A stretch of 64,000 nt of DNA from positions 186,001 through 250,000 of the forward strand of contig CANTAL010000200.1 in NCBI GenBank assembly GCA_947650365.1. The letters run 5' to 3'. A model generated the notes under the pieces. The model worked only from the letters and a program-made list of their open reading frames with translations. It did not search any database and had not been told where the DNA came from. The position numbers were made by a program, and so were the translations under genes. Numbering within the stretch: the stretch's first letter is position 1; each line of letters starts with the position of its first letter. This DNA is from Chamaelirium japonicum. Taxonomy: Eukaryota > Streptophyta > Magnoliopsida > Liliales > Melanthiaceae. Below are positions 63,274 through 64,000 of this stretch, piece by piece.

Positions 63274-64000
63274 ATGGATTGTACGATGAATTAGAATGGA
63301 TCATGCAAATGAATTAGAATGGATCGTACGAATGAATTAGAATGGATCGTGCGAATGAATTAGAATGGATCGTACGTATGAATTAGAATGGATACATTCT
63401 TGGGAATGAATTAAAATGGATCGTGCGAATAAATTAGAATGGATCGTACGAATGAATTAGAATGGATCATATGAATGAATTAGAATGGATCGTATGAATG
63501 AATTAGAATCAATTAGAAAGGATCATACGAATGAAATGAATTAGAATGGATCGTGCTTATGAATTAGAATGGATACATTCATGCAAAAGAATTAGAATTG
63601 ATTGTATGAATGAATTAGAATGGATCGTACAAATGAATTAGAATGGATCATATGAATTAGACTGGATCGTACGAATGAAATAGAATGGATCGTAGGAATG
63701 AATTAGAATGGATCGTGCTAATGAATTAGAATGGATCGTACGAATGAATTAGAATTAGAATGGATCGTACGAATGAGTAAGAATGGATCATACGAATGAA
63801 ATAGAATGGATCGTACAAATGAATTAGAATGGATCGTGCTAATGAATTAGAATGGATCGTACGAATGAATTAGAATAGATTGTCCAAATGAATATATTCG
63901 TGAGAATGAATTAGAATGGATCGTATGAATGAATTATAATTGATCGTACGAATGAATTCGAATGGATCGTACGAATGAATTAGAATGGATACTTGGATCG
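63274..64000 (-). repeat. 23-bp minisatellite, reverse run to the window end
   Basis: Reverse satellite continues past the window edge. The final units (GGATACTTGGATCG) are slightly irregular. Confidence 0.92.

Noticed and set aside
1..64000. Functional centromere
   Set aside because: Satellite plus Ty3/gypsy insertions fits pericentromeric DNA, but no centromere-specific element (CRM-type chromodomain integrase) is present and sequence alone cannot show CENH3 binding. CENH3 ChIP would decide.
1..64000. Telomeric or subtelomeric array
   Set aside because: I saw no TTTAGGG-type telomere repeats in either orientation.

Overview
The window is plant nuclear DNA, probably from an angiosperm and from repeat-rich heterochromatin. 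It has no cellular protein-coding gene, no recognisable RNA gene and no CRISPR array. About 48 kb is one AT-rich minisatellite with a basic unit of 23 bp (begins GATCCATTC, ends CATTCGTAC). A 28-bp variant ends CGCACGAATGTA. The plant assignment rests on three LTR-retrotransposon insertions with plant Ty3/gypsy hallmarks: a TGGCGCCGTCTGTGGGAT primer-binding site, a Retrotrans_gag-type Gag and an Athila-like protease. The species cannot be named from this sequence.

Layout. Satellite fills 1-28859. Element 1 (28860-34619) is a complete non-autonomous LTR retrotransposon with 1161-bp LTRs, a GATCG target-site duplication, a gag frame broken by two stops, and no pol. A 274-bp satellite remnant (34620-34893) separates it from element 2 (34894-41225). 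Element 2 has ~952-bp LTRs, a GAATT duplication and no recognisable coding capacity; its interior is made largely of tandem repeats and GATC-centred palindromes. Satellite resumes at 41226-47366. Element 3 (47367-50975) is a truncated Athila-like fragment: protease, non-coding 3' region and one LTR. Satellite continues to 64000.

Satellite architecture is the most notable feature. It is a mosaic of about 60 alternating head-to-tail runs in opposite orientation, and several junctions are perfect palindromes. Larger repeats are built on top of it. Four copies of a ~2.5-kb higher-order unit, each containing the same set of inversions, lie at 21981-44080; the third copy hosts elements 1 and 2. A ~5.1-kb segment at the window start recurs about 7.8-8.1 kb downstream. 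Further duplications lie at 45.1/46.7 kb, 15.5/52.2 kb and 62.2/63.0 kb.

Elements 1 and 2 have unrelated LTRs but the same primer-binding site, nearly the same polypurine tract and about 1% LTR divergence each (counted by eye). They look like two recent non-autonomous families that could have used the same autonomous Ty3/gypsy machinery. All open frames in the satellite and tandem arrays are by-products of repeat periodicity.
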